Of a stretch of DNA of 60,773 nucleotides, positions 14,800 through 21,995 are shown piece after piece. Location: the IMG/VR virus record IMGVR_UViG_3300042691_012577, positions 1-60,773 of that record; one strand, written 5' to 3'. Position numbers and translations under genes: made by a program. Position 1 is the stretch's first letter. The number at the start of each line of letters is the position of its first letter. Below the pieces are notes generated by a model that ran no database searches, was not told the DNA's origin, and was given only the letters and a program-made list of their open reading frames with translations. The DNA is from a virus.

Positions 14800-15008
14800 C
14801 ACTCGCCCTCCTGTTGGCTAACCTTCTTGTGGACCGGGGCGATCTCTACGCGATAGCAATCTGGCCCCGGAACACAGTGTTTTACTGCCTCGGAAAAGTC
14901 ATCGGCCTCCACCAAGACGTTGTGCGCACCGGCCCAGGCACCAAGCCCGCCGCATGCTGCCCGTCGTTGGCACTCTTCGACCCAGTAGGTAATCACAAAC
15001 AGACTCAT
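14799..15008 (-). CDS. Hypothetical protein
   Basis: A 69-residue protein starting MSLFVITYWVEECQRR, with an alpha/beta pattern and four Cys. ATGA overlap with the upstream gene. Function unknown. Confidence 0.5.
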   Translation of the reverse strand: MSLFVITYWVEECQRRAACGGLGAWAGAHNVLVEADDFSEAVKHCVPGPDCYRVEIAPVHKKVSQQEGE

Positions 15009-15433
15009 GCATGCACCCCCGATGGGGACACCACAAGCGACTCGCCTGTACGCAGCCGACCGAACATCGCACCGGGACCGTTGCCCTCGTAGTCCCGTGA
15101 CGCGAACAGCTTGGTCCCATCCGACAGGACAATCGCCACGCACGGGTGGTGCGTGGGCTCCCACCCTTCGGCAGCGATCTCGCGGGCCGCTAGTAGCCGC
15201 ACCCCGATGATCGTCAGACCAAGGGGGAAGGCAGTCGCATCCTTCACGCCATCCGCTGTGAGCATGGAGTAGGGGACATTCCAGATCGTACCCGCAGGGG
15301 TCCGGCCCCTGGCCTCAGTGGTCCGCACCTTGGCCTTGCTCGGGTTGCACTTCTCCACCACACCGACAGTCTTCTCTCCATTGGTACGGCCGAACGTGAC
15401 CGTCATCCCAACCTTGCACTGTTCACGCAACAT
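15005..15433 (-). CDS. Hypothetical protein with SH3/KOW-like N-terminus
   Basis: A 142-residue protein. The first 55 residues (KVGMTVTFGRTNGEKTVGVV, then NPSKAKVRT) look like a small beta-barrel of the kind found in nucleic-acid-binding proteins. The remainder is alpha/beta without recognised motifs. It has its own ribosome site (AAGGAGGTT). Confidence 0.5.
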   Translation of the reverse strand: MLREQCKVGMTVTFGRTNGEKTVGVVEKCNPSKAKVRTTEARGRTPAGTIWNVPYSMLTADGVKDATAFPLGLTIIGVRLLAAREIAAEGWEPTHHPCVAIVLSDGTKLFASRDYEGNGPGAMFGRLRTGESLVVSPSGVHA

Positions 15434-15444
15434 GTGGAACCTCC

Positions 15445-15672
15445 TTAGTCTCCGAACACTTCAACGATCTGCGAGATGATTTCCCAGTCGCGCTCTCCGT
15501 TGTCTGGGAAGAACTCCAAGAACGCCCGCTTCACCACCCGCCATCGGTAAGAGTTGGCGTCAGGCGTCACGCTCATGTCGATCAACTCTTTCGCAATCTC
15601 GGCCGGGTTTGCGTTCCAGTTCCAGCCTTTGCACAGGCCGGTCGCCCACTCTTCGTCAGTTGCAAACGCCAT
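15445..15672 (-). CDS. Hypothetical protein
   Basis: A 75-residue Trp-rich protein (MAFATDEEWATGLCKGW...) ending in a helix. It overlaps the upstream gene by 17 bases. Function unknown. Confidence 0.5.
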   Translation of the reverse strand: MAFATDEEWATGLCKGWNWNANPAEIAKELIDMSVTPDANSYRWRVVKRAFLEFFPDNGERDWEIISQIVEVFGD

Positions 15673-15889
15673 CGACCACCTCCACTTCCGACTCAGTCTC
15701 AATCCACACCTTCGCACCGCACGAAAGCGGATCGTCAGGTCGATAGACAACGACGCACGGTCCTGTGATCCTCACGCTGTGTGCGTAGCGGTTGTCCTTG
15801 TAAGTCTTCACCGTCAGCACCGGCTCCCGTGCGCCGGTCTTGCAGTTCGCACGGATAACGTGCTGGTTGACATGAACCTTTGTGTTCAC
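15656..15889 (-). CDS. Hypothetical beta-rich protein
   Basis: A 77-residue protein, probably all-beta (VLTVKTYKDNRYAHSVRI), with four Cys. ATGA junction with the upstream gene. Function unknown. Confidence 0.5.
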   Translation of the reverse strand: MNTKVHVNQHVIRANCKTGAREPVLTVKTYKDNRYAHSVRITGPCVVVYRPDDPLSCGAKVWIETESEVEVVDGVCN

Positions 15890-16272
15890 CGCTCACCTCC
15901 TTGGGTAATGGCCCGCCTCACATCATCAACCGCATAGCCGATCAGCCGATTGTGCCGGTACTCATCCAGCGACAAGTGCGGATCGTCTGAAGTCTGCCAG
16001 TGGTACAGGAGATACGAAACGTAATCCCTGTCCTCGTACCCCAAGTACACATCGGGGTGGTCGGTTGCCTCAGACCACGACATGCCCTGCTCCTGCATGT
16101 CACGCACTAGCCGCGCCTTGCGGCAGAGCGACTCATCGGTTTCGTCGCTGAAGTGGCATGCGTACCGCTTTGCAAAGTCCACGCGGGCCTTGCTCAGACA
16201 GTGACCGCACGCTGCATCGAACGCGGACGCAGCCATGTCAGTTGTGTCAGCCATCCCAGTCTTAGTGGGCAT
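15886..16272 (-). CDS. Hypothetical protein
   Basis: A 128-residue protein, helical, with Cys and His clustered in the first third (CGHCLSKARVDFAKRYACH). GAGGTGA six bases upstream supports ATG 16272. Function unknown. Confidence 0.5.
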   Translation of the reverse strand: MPTKTGMADTTDMAASAFDAACGHCLSKARVDFAKRYACHFSDETDESLCRKARLVRDMQEQGMSWSEATDHPDVYLGYEDRDYVSYLLYHWQTSDDPHLSLDEYRHNRLIGYAVDDVRRAITQGGER

Positions 16273-16477
16273 TGATCACCTCCAGATGTACGTGGCCCAT
16301 TGCATCGCTCCACTCGCAGTTCACGGGATCGTCAGACACCTCTGCCCCGTAGTTCTCAACCAGCGTCCACCTCCGCATCAGATCGCGGGACGAAGCCATA
16401 GCCTCGTCTTCGGTGGCAAACCTCACCGCATTTCCATGCCACCCGCCTTGCACAAAGACCATCGGACGGTAACTCAT
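16262..16477 (-). CDS. Hypothetical protein
   Basis: A 71-residue protein starting MSYRPMVFVQGGWHG. GGAGG seven bases upstream and an ATGA overlap with the preceding stop both favour ATG 16477 over the ATG at 16483. Function unknown. Confidence 0.5.
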   Translation of the reverse strand: MSYRPMVFVQGGWHGNAVRFATEDEAMASSRDLMRRWTLVENYGAEVSDDPVNCEWSDAMGHVHLEVINAH

Positions 16478-16935
16478 GCCCATGCCTCCTTCAGCTTCTC
16501 CACCAGGGCCTCTGCCAGCTTGTCGTAGTCCAGTTCGCGGGCCACATCGCTGGCATCCATGTCCTCGGCAACCTTCTCCGCGATGGTGTCCGCATCCACA
16601 TCCACATAGCTAGCCACATCCTCGGCGTCGATGTGACGGGCAACGTCCTCCGCGTCGATGTTGCAGGACCGGCTGGCCGCAATCTTCTCGGCCAGATCGT
16701 CCAAGTCGATCTCCGCTGCGACATCGGACGCCACATCTTCCTTCACGAACTGGGCCACGTTCTTGCGGAACTCAGGCGAGTCCACATGCCAAGCCAAGTC
16801 CTTGCGGTCGATGCTCTTCACCGCGTTGATGATCACAGTCTCACGGTCTGGCAGATGCCGCTTCACTGCGGCATCGACCAGACCGTGAGACCACCCGTCG
16901 AACCTCTTCCGAATCTGAAAGTCAGGCAGTTTCAT
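16474..16935 (-). CDS. Acidic repeat protein
   Basis: A 153-residue protein. After an N-terminal basic part (MKLPDFQIRKRFDGW), residues 70-145 consist of imperfect units of about 12 residues built on ID-x-EDVA-x-x-I/V. Examples are NIDAEDVARHIDAEDVASYV and MDASDVARELDYDKLAEAL. Such an extended acidic repeat could mimic nucleic acid or form a helical solenoid. No family is recognised. Confidence 0.55.
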   Translation of the reverse strand: MKLPDFQIRKRFDGWSHGLVDAAVKRHLPDRETVIINAVKSIDRKDLAWHVDSPEFRKNVAQFVKEDVASDVAAEIDLDDLAEKIAASRSCNIDAEDVARHIDAEDVASYVDVDADTIAEKVAEDMDASDVARELDYDKLAEALVEKLKEAWA

Positions 16936-16945
16936 GCTCGTCCTC

Positions 16946-17362
16946 CTAGTCCCACCAGTACCGAACAACGCGAGAAGATTGCAGCATCATCTCGTCACGC
17001 TCATCCGCCGCCAGACGCTTGGCGGTTGGCAGCTTCTTGTCGCTGCCATACGGCAGCTTCACATAGATGCACGGCGATCCCTCTCGGGCGATCCGCACTT
17101 CAGCCCACGCTGGCAGGCGAGACAGGACATCCGGCGTGAACTCGTTGTATTGCTTCACCCACTGCTCCATCACCAGCTTGGCCTCGTCGCGTGGCAGATA
17201 TCGCGTGGCGAGGAACTCCAGGTTTCTGCGTCCAGCCACACGCTGCCATGATGGCCCAAGCCAATCGCCGGGGTCCGGTTGGAAATCCCAGCAGTCGGCG
17301 TATGCCTCGGCCACCTGTTGGGATACCTCTGTCATGTAGATCGACTCTTGCACTGTTGCCAT
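16946..17362 (-). CDS. Hypothetical protein
   Basis: A 138-residue protein (MATVQESIYMTEVSQQV...) with a helical N-terminus and mixed middle. No motif is recognised. Its GTGACTGATGG start context matches the cassette style. Confidence 0.5.
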   Translation of the reverse strand: MATVQESIYMTEVSQQVAEAYADCWDFQPDPGDWLGPSWQRVAGRRNLEFLATRYLPRDEAKLVMEQWVKQYNEFTPDVLSRLPAWAEVRIAREGSPCIYVKLPYGSDKKLPTAKRLAADERDEMMLQSSRVVRYWWD

Positions 17363-17365
17363 CAG

Positions 17366-17494
17366 TCACCTCTCAGTCCTGGTAACCCAAGCCCCCATGC
17401 CGTTGACTGAACGCCAGTCACGGCACCATTGCTCTGCCTCATCGCGGTAATCAAAGACCGCAATCACCATCTTCCTCGTTCGCACAGCCCACAT
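17366..17494 (-). CDS. Small hypothetical protein
   Basis: A 42-residue protein, MWAVRTRKMVIAVFDYRD... with four Trp. A GGAGG lies about seven bases before the ATG, and the stop is three bases before the next start. It overlaps the upstream zinc-ribbon gene by 44 bases. Confidence 0.45.
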   Translation of the reverse strand: MWAVRTRKMVIAVFDYRDEAEQWCRDWRSVNGMGAWVTRTER

Positions 17495-17618
17495 ACTCGT
17501 CCTCCAATGACGGTGTAAACGTGTACACTATACCGCAGTCGCGGCACCTCGCATGCCCAACGTCACCCATGACATGGGCAAACTGAACCTGTTCGCAGTC
17601 GCATATCGGGCACTGCAT
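17451..17618 (-). CDS. Zinc-ribbon mini-protein
   Basis: A 55-residue protein with CPICDCEQ and CRDCGIVYTF, two Cys pairs about 20 residues apart, as in a zinc ribbon. The ATG overlaps the upstream stop (TGATG). A nucleic-acid or protein adaptor role is likely but not shown. Confidence 0.5.
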   Translation of the reverse strand: MQCPICDCEQVQFAHVMGDVGHARCRDCGIVYTFTPSLEDEYVGCANEEDGDCGL

Positions 17619-17857
17619 CAGTCATCCCTCCCGGTAAGAAGTTTCCCGCACCGCTCACAGGTGTAGTCCTCACCGTCGTATGGTGGGTGGTCGCAGCCCT
17701 CGTCAACGGCCCGCAGCGGCAGGCCGTACTCGTCTGCCACCTCCTGCCTGTCAACTCCACCGTAGCAGTGGCGGCAGTAGTCCAAGTGTTCGTTCTCGCC
17801 TGAAAAATGCGGCTTGTCTCGGTCCGCAATGTTCAGGCAAACGGCGATTCGTGGCAT
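17618..17857 (-). CDS. Zinc-ribbon protein
   Basis: A 79-residue protein with CRHCYGG and CERCGKLLTG, four Cys separated by an acidic insert. It lies directly upstream of another zinc-ribbon mini-protein. The ribosome site and start read GGAGTGGTGACATG. Function unknown. Confidence 0.5.
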   Translation of the reverse strand: MPRIAVCLNIADRDKPHFSGENEHLDYCRHCYGGVDRQEVADEYGLPLRAVDEGCDHPPYDGEDYTCERCGKLLTGRDD

Positions 17858-17867
17858 GTCACCACTC

Positions 17868-18092
17868 CTAGCGAAAGAAATTTGCCAACTGCACACCCAG
17901 CCGCAGTTGCACCTGGGCGTCCAGCTTGTGTCGTTCAAAGTCGGACCAGCAGTCCGGATATCCCTGCTGTGCAAACACCGCCTCGGCCTGTTCGCACCGC
18001 TCAATAACCTCGTTCCAGTTCTTGCGGTTCTTAGCCCGCGTGACCGCAGCCTTCAGCGACCGCAGTTTCTTGTCAGTCAACGTGTAGTCCAT
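17868..18092 (-). CDS. Hypothetical helical protein
   Basis: A 74-residue protein starting MDYTLTDKKLRSLKAAV, basic then amphipathic helix. The gene overlaps the upstream gene by 20 bases. Function unknown. Confidence 0.5.
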   Translation of the reverse strand: MDYTLTDKKLRSLKAAVTRAKNRKNWNEVIERCEQAEAVFAQQGYPDCWSDFERHKLDAQVQLRLGVQLANFFR

Positions 18093-18357
18093 CTCGCACC
18101 TCTTTCTGCCGCTGTTCCCAGTCGAAGGTGAAGACGGGCACCCATGCCCACCTTCCATCGTCCATCACACCACCGAAGAACCGATCTGCATCCCAGCCCA
18201 GCTTGTCGCAGAGCAGTTTGCAGGCCGCCCGATGGTTGGCTTCGGCGTCTAGCACACTGGCATACAGAACGGTCACCATGTGGCCGTTGGCAGTAGCCCG
18301 AACGCATGAGCCGCGAGTGTTCGTCGGCCCGTGATATTTGCTGGTGATTGCCACCAT
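18073..18357 (-). CDS. Hypothetical protein
   Basis: A 94-residue protein (MVAITSKYHGPTNTRGS...). The segment HGPTNTRGSCVRA, then DAEANHRAACKLLCDKLGW, recalls a small phage family seen next to HTPGPW-type genes, but I cannot name it. Function unknown. Confidence 0.5.
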   Translation of the reverse strand: MVAITSKYHGPTNTRGSCVRATANGHMVTVLYASVLDAEANHRAACKLLCDKLGWDADRFFGGVMDDGRWAWVPVFTFDWEQRQKEVRDGLHVD

Positions 18358-18358
18358 G

Positions 18359-18565
18359 TCACTGTTCTCCCGTGTAGGTCACGTTGACACTGAACCACGC
18401 CCAGTTTCCGGCCTTGTGCTGCTGGTATGCCCAGTCCAGGCAGTTGCAGACGCACGCGGCCAAGTCCTCGGGCTCCCGATAGTGGTGGTCGTACTGCACA
18501 TCACCGCCCAGTGAGCGGATGTGCGCCACCGTCACATGGATGCGCCCCTTGTGTTCCCCCGGCAT
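18359..18565 (-). CDS. Hypothetical protein
   Basis: A 68-residue protein starting MPGEHKGRIHVTVAHI, aromatic-rich. The start context GAGGTGTGACATG is nearly identical to that of the next upstream gene, a repeated translation-start cassette. Function unknown. Confidence 0.5.
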   Translation of the reverse strand: MPGEHKGRIHVTVAHIRSLGGDVQYDHHYREPEDLAACVCNCLDWAYQQHKAGNWAWFSVNVTYTGEQ

Positions 18566-18573
18566 GTCACACC

Positions 18574-18747
18574 TCACAGTTTGTTTTCAGTCAGGATGTC
18601 GATCTGCCGCTTGTCATCGCTGTCCGCAACGATTTCCACATGCCCACGCACACCGGGGTCTACGATTGCCCAGTCCCATTTACCTGGGCGGTCAACCTCA
18701 AAGTCATCCCAGAGAACCCGCACTGTCAGGATCGTTTCCCGTCGCAT
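18574..18747 (-). CDS. Hypothetical protein
   Basis: A 57-residue protein starting MRRETILTVRVLWDDFE. The GAGGTGTGACATG start context is shared with its downstream neighbour. It has the size of a single small beta domain. Function unknown. Confidence 0.5.
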   Translation of the reverse strand: MRRETILTVRVLWDDFEVDRPGKWDWAIVDPGVRGHVEIVADSDDKRQIDILTENKL

Positions 18748-18755
18748 GTCACACC

Positions 18756-19646
18756 TCACGCTGCCTTGGAAGGATGAATCTTGGAGAACAGCCCCCGCAC
18801 CGTACGGGGGACACTGACCGCAAAGCCCGACATGCGGGCCATCCACCGGCCGAAAGAGAAGCCCTTCAGCCGCAGGCCGACGCAGACCGGCCCGTCATCC
18901 AGGAACCGGAAATCGGACTTGTCGCCGTCAACGACACGCCACCGATACCCGTTGGGATCGGTGTACCACGTTGGCAGTTGCCCGAACTTGCGGCCGTTCT
19001 CATGCCCGCCCGGTTGCCAGAACGTGTCAAAGACCACGGCAATGTTGGCACCGGAGTCGTAGACGTTCTGCCAGTCATCCGCCGTCGTGCCATCGTTGAC
19101 TGAGTAGGTCAGATGGTAGTTGGCGGGAGTCTTGCCCAGCCGCGTGGAGACTTTCGTGTAGTCCCAAAACTGCATGGGCAGATTGAACAACTCAGGGACC
19201 GTGCGTTCCCACGGGACATCGGAGTCCACGTTAGGGCGGCACGCTACCACCTGACCGTCTTTGGCCTTGCGAATTTCGGCCCGCAGTTCGTCCAGCAGAT
19301 GGGCAACGAACTCGGCACGGTTCTCCCGATACCAGCGCGTCAGGTTCTTGCGGGGATTGCGGACAAAATCCGCAGCCCCCTTGCCTGCCTCATTGGTGAC
19401 GCAGGACGCAGTACACATCGACAGCCCACGCGAATGGGCCACCGCTGCGATCTGCTCCCATGTCTGACCAGCCTTGCGCAGGGCATCGATCTGCGACCTG
19501 GGCATAGCCCGTGGGCAGACGTTGAACCCGGCTGTATCGCTGGCCGCAAGAGAAACCGTGCATGAGCGAACATCGAACCGCTCACCGTGAGCGATTTTAG
19601 TGTTCGACTTACCCGGCTGGACGATGCGGGCAATGGAATAACCCAT
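18756..19646 (-). CDS. GP88-like phage protein
   Basis: A 296-residue protein, the largest of the cassette apart from the recombinase region. The ordered motifs are NVCPRA, the CTASCVTNEAG Cys region, NPRKNLTRWYRENRAEFV, RPNVDSDVPWE, QFWDYTKVSTR, NYHLTYS, VVDGDKSDFRF and VGLRLKG. They match my memory of the mycobacteriophage gene-88-like (GP88/DUF7227-type) family. The biochemical role of that family is not known to me. Conserved Cys and Asp residues make an enzyme possible. Confidence 0.65.
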   Translation of the reverse strand: MGYSIARIVQPGKSNTKIAHGERFDVRSCTVSLAASDTAGFNVCPRAMPRSQIDALRKAGQTWEQIAAVAHSRGLSMCTASCVTNEAGKGAADFVRNPRKNLTRWYRENRAEFVAHLLDELRAEIRKAKDGQVVACRPNVDSDVPWERTVPELFNLPMQFWDYTKVSTRLGKTPANYHLTYSVNDGTTADDWQNVYDSGANIAVVFDTFWQPGGHENGRKFGQLPTWYTDPNGYRWRVVDGDKSDFRFLDDGPVCVGLRLKGFSFGRWMARMSGFAVSVPRTVRGLFSKIHPSKAA

Positions 19647-19680
19647 TGCTCACACCTCCATGAAAGAACAGGCACCACAC

Positions 19681-20071
19681 GGCACCTGAATAGCCCCCTC
19701 TGGGCGAACGGTGGGATCGCAGGCACGCTGAAGCCCGCTAGCAGGGGCAGTGTGCGGTTCTCCCCGCGTTGACTACGCATGCCGTCGCATGCGTTTTGCC
19801 CAGAGGGGGCTATTCAGACACCGACTAACGGCACCTGAATAGCCCCCTACTGGCAATGCTTTTCGTTCCTTAATCAGCAACACAAACGCTGCGCACCGAA
19901 TCGCTGAGCCGGGCGGAATTAACCCGTCACAGCAGACGCAGGATGTGGAACCTCTGATCGGCCCGTACGGGGCCGGGGTTCGCTGTGGATCGTGGCCGGA
20001 AGCGGCTGTACGCACCGGCCTGCACTGTCAGCCCAGAGGGGGCTATTCAGACACCGACTAACGGCACCTGA
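19681..20071. repeat. Four copies of a GCTATTCAG-type repeat
   Basis: The core CTGAATAGCCCCCTCTGGGC occurs on the plus strand at 19686-19705 and, truncated, at 19835-19848. It occurs on the minus strand at 19798-19817 and 20031-20050. The two minus copies are followed by the same 21 bases, giving an exact 41-base direct repeat. The copies at 19798 and 19830 face each other and form a 14-bp stem. Confidence 0.7.
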
Positions 20072-20121
20072 TCCCAGACACGGCAGACATTCAGGGACTT
20101 TAGTGCGGACGCGATGCCGCT

Positions 20122-20164
20122 ACCCCTGTCCACCGTGTCCAGGATCGGATGCCGGGACAGGGGT
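20122..20164 (-). terminator. Stem-loop downstream of the first minus-strand gene
   Basis: ACCCCTGTCC (20122-20131) pairs with GGACAGGGGT (20155-20164) over a 23-base loop, 28 bases after the end of the gene at 20192. No T-run follows on the minus strand, so it may be an attenuator or RNA-stabilising structure rather than a full terminator. Confidence 0.4.
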
Positions 20165-20191
20165 CACTGCTCCCCTGCCCGGCTGGCCCGA

Positions 20192-20455
20192 TCACTTCAC
20201 GGAAACGATCACACCGTCCTGCACCATCACGGTGGCGTACCACCTGTGCGGTTGCGGATAGTGCGGCCCTTCGACGCAATGCTTGCCCGAAGAGCAATCC
20301 ACGGGGAACGGGCCGGGGGAGAAAATCCCCAGCTTCCGCCCGCCCGCGACCGCCTCCTTCAACTCCTTCTTGGAGCGAAAGTTAACATCGCAATACACTG
20401 GCACCTCCATTGAACTGCCCGCATGCGTCGTGATCTCCACAACGTTGGGCACCAT
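20192..20455 (-). CDS. Conserved small phage protein (EGPHYPxPHxWYA type)
   Basis: An 87-residue protein. VEGPHYPQPHRWYATV followed by DGVIVSV is a pattern I recall from many small phage and prophage proteins of unknown function. It is the first gene after the divergent control region, so probably early and strongly controlled. A copy of the bipartite motif ends four bases before this ATG. A GTG at 20464 in frame is an alternative start. Confidence 0.6.
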   Translation of the reverse strand: MVPNVVEITTHAGSSMEVPVYCDVNFRSKKELKEAVAGGRKLGIFSPGPFPVDCSSGKHCVEGPHYPQPHRWYATVMVQDGVIVSVK

Positions 20456-20837
20456 ATAGGGCACACTTCACGGGATATCCCGAAAGTGTTTTTCTTTTGA
20501 ACGTGCGTTGCACGCTCACAAGTAAAGGGCACACTTGGCGAGACATCCCAAAAAGATTTTTTCGCGTTGGCCTGGACGCATGGATCATGCACCAGTGAAA
20601 ACGCGATTTGTCCCGACAAGCCGATCTCCCTTCAGCGTTTGCCATCGTGTCGTGATCGTAACCACTACACGATAGGTTTCATGGTGGGGGAGCGTTTGCT
20701 CCCTTCGTTCCACTACGGGCACACTTGGGGCACCATCCCAAGCTTACGGCATTGCAAGGTGAAGGGCACTAGACGGGCAGGACGATGGGAGTACAATGCA
20801 AGGGCACGGGCGGAAACCCGTGAAACACTTGGAGGGT
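20456..20837. promoter_or_regulatory. Divergent control region
   Basis: This 380-base gap separates the minus-strand cassette from the plus-strand sigma-like gene. It holds three copies of GGGCACACTT-N8-ATCCC and AT-rich stretches. There is a plausible plus promoter (TAGACG at 20771, TACAAT at 20792, 15-16 bases apart) 40 bases before the ATG at 20838. It is probably a genetic switch or early promoter array. Confidence 0.6.
20459..20739. repeat. Three GGGCACACTT-N8-ATCCC motifs
   Basis: Copies lie at 20459-20481, 20527-20549 and 20717-20739. All three have identical ten- and five-base boxes and an eight-base variable spacer. The first is also part of a dyad (GGGATATCCC with flanking CACTT/AAGTG), and the third contains CTTGGG/CCCAAG. 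They are likely binding sites of one protein. Confidence 0.75.
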
Positions 20838-21530
20838 ATGACGATGCAAGCTTTAATCGCCCTGCGGGGCACTGTTGAAACGGTTGCCGATATGGTTGCC
20901 ATGCCGGGAATGGCTGAAAAGGTACGGGAAGCATTCTTCCGCGACTGCCAGCGTTTGGGGCTTTCGGATGCCGATGCCGATGATGGTTCCCAAGACGCTT
21001 TCATCCGATGGATGGGGAGCGAACTGGAACCTGTACATGCGTTCTACAGTGTGCGAAAGTACATGCGCAAAAGCCTGTACAGGGGCTTTACGGGCTTCCG
21101 CCGCGATAAGAGCCGGAAGCTTGTGGAACCGACGAGCGAAACGAACGCCCGCCAACGGGGCAGCATGGCCGACAATCCCGCCGCCATCGCGGCTGGAATG
21201 GAGATCATCCATGCCCTGTGCATGACGATGCCGGGAAGGGCACTGGGGAGGGAAGCCCGTGCCATTCGTGCCATGTCTCCGGAGGTCATCCGGTCGCTTG
21301 TGTGCCCCGACATGAGGGGTGCATCGGAACGGGAGCCGGGAGAATGCCCCCGCGTCGCGGATGCCCTTCCCCGGCCCGTTGTGGGCGTGCTCCCGCCCGA
21401 CATGAGGCCGTGGCGGGACGAGCCGGAGGGGGAGCCGATCCCGGCATGGCGGGCAAGCCGGGACGGTTGCCGATGGGAGCCGGTCGCGGCGGGGCATTGG
21501 GTTAGCCTGACCGGGCCGGAAGACCTGTAG
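20838..21530 (+). CDS. Sigma-like or DNA-binding protein
   Basis: A 230-residue protein; ATG 20838 follows TTGGAGGG. Residues about 40-95 (DADADDGSQDAFIRWMGSEL, then a basic stretch YMRKSLYRGFTGFRRDKSRK) resemble sigma region 2 of ECF-type factors. The rest is Pro/Arg-rich and not recognised. It is alone between the divergent control region and a strong terminator, as expected for a regulator. It is a candidate for the protein acting on the nearby repeats. Confidence 0.5.
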   Translation: MTMQALIALRGTVETVADMVAMPGMAEKVREAFFRDCQRLGLSDADADDGSQDAFIRWMGSELEPVHAFYSVRKYMRKSLYRGFTGFRRDKSRKLVEPTSETNARQRGSMADNPAAIAAGMEIIHALCMTMPGRALGREARAIRAMSPEVIRSLVCPDMRGASEREPGECPRVADALPRPVVGVLPPDMRPWRDEPEGEPIPAWRASRDGCRWEPVAAGHWVSLTGPEDL

Positions 21531-21543
21531 TGTACAGGCGATC

Positions 21544-21580
21544 AGCCCCTTCCCCGCCGATGGGGGGAGGGGCTTTTTTT
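21544..21580 (+). terminator. Strong rho-independent terminator
   Basis: AGCCCCTTCCCC pairs with GGGGGAGGGGCT over a seven-base loop, followed by a run of seven T. It is 14 bases after the stop of the regulator gene. Confidence 0.9.
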
Positions 21581-21995
21581 ATTGGCCGGGAGAAAGATCA
21601 CCAAAATGGTAAACATTCTGGGGCGGGCTATGCACGGGCTTTTTCAGAGGGGGACAAGGAATGTTCACTAATCTAGTAAACATTGGGCAGGTCAGCAAGC
21701 AAAGGGTTCCGGAACGCTCAACCCGTTGCGGGGAAAGGGGTTGCGACAAGCCTACAAGCCTACAACCAGGCCCCACCAAGGGGGGGTTCCCCCCCGGCAG
21801 CACAACGGTATTCAGTCATATCCACTCCCGGATTTTTTCACTATCTCGGCCCCCAGACGCATTTTCCTCCTCCAATCCAGCCCCTTACCCCCGCATGACG
21901 GGTTGGATCGGACCTGTTTTATGAGCCGTTTGCGTGTCCCTGGCGACATGCCCCTGTAGGCTCCAAATTTGCGATCTGCGGGACACTTGTACAGT
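21581..21995. promoter_or_regulatory. Intergenic operator region before the virion block
   Basis: About 415 bases without a gene. It holds an 11-bp dyad with half-site (21607-21684), a GTTCCGGAAC palindrome (21708-21717), a tandem ACAAGCCT repeat near 21745, a G7-TT-C8 block and an inverted copy of the 18-base sequence at 1082. No clear sigma70 promoter is visible, although virion genes begin at 21996. Confidence 0.5.
21660..21684. promoter_or_regulatory. Dyad operator
   Basis: AATGTTCACTA and TAGTAAACATT are inverted copies (10 of 11 pairs) around a three-base centre. A further half-site TGGTAAACATT lies at 21607-21617. The size and spacing suit a dimeric HTH repressor. Confidence 0.55.

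Larger units (their letters stand above)
19647..20191. other. Repeat-rich intergenic region
   Basis: About 545 bases without a convincing gene. It contains an exact 41-base direct repeat (19798 and 20031), inverted copies of its first half (19681 and 19830) and a 10-bp stem-loop (20122-20164). Short frames crossing the repeats encode Leu-Asn-Ser-Pro-Leu-Trp and look incidental. This may hold regulatory sites, an RNA or the scar of an insertion. Confidence 0.5.

Noticed and set aside
19773-20015. An 80-codon minus-strand frame with two Cys near CVCCDG
   Set aside because: It runs through the 41-base repeat, lacks an ATG with a good ribosome site and is not coupled to neighbours as all real genes here are.
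19681-20071. CRISPR-like array
   Set aside because: Only four copies, mixed orientation and uneven spacing; no cas genes.
21780-21796. G7-TT-C8 palindrome
   Set aside because: A two-base loop cannot close as a hairpin without unpairing, no T-run follows and it is near a G-rich stretch; recorded only as part of the operator gap.
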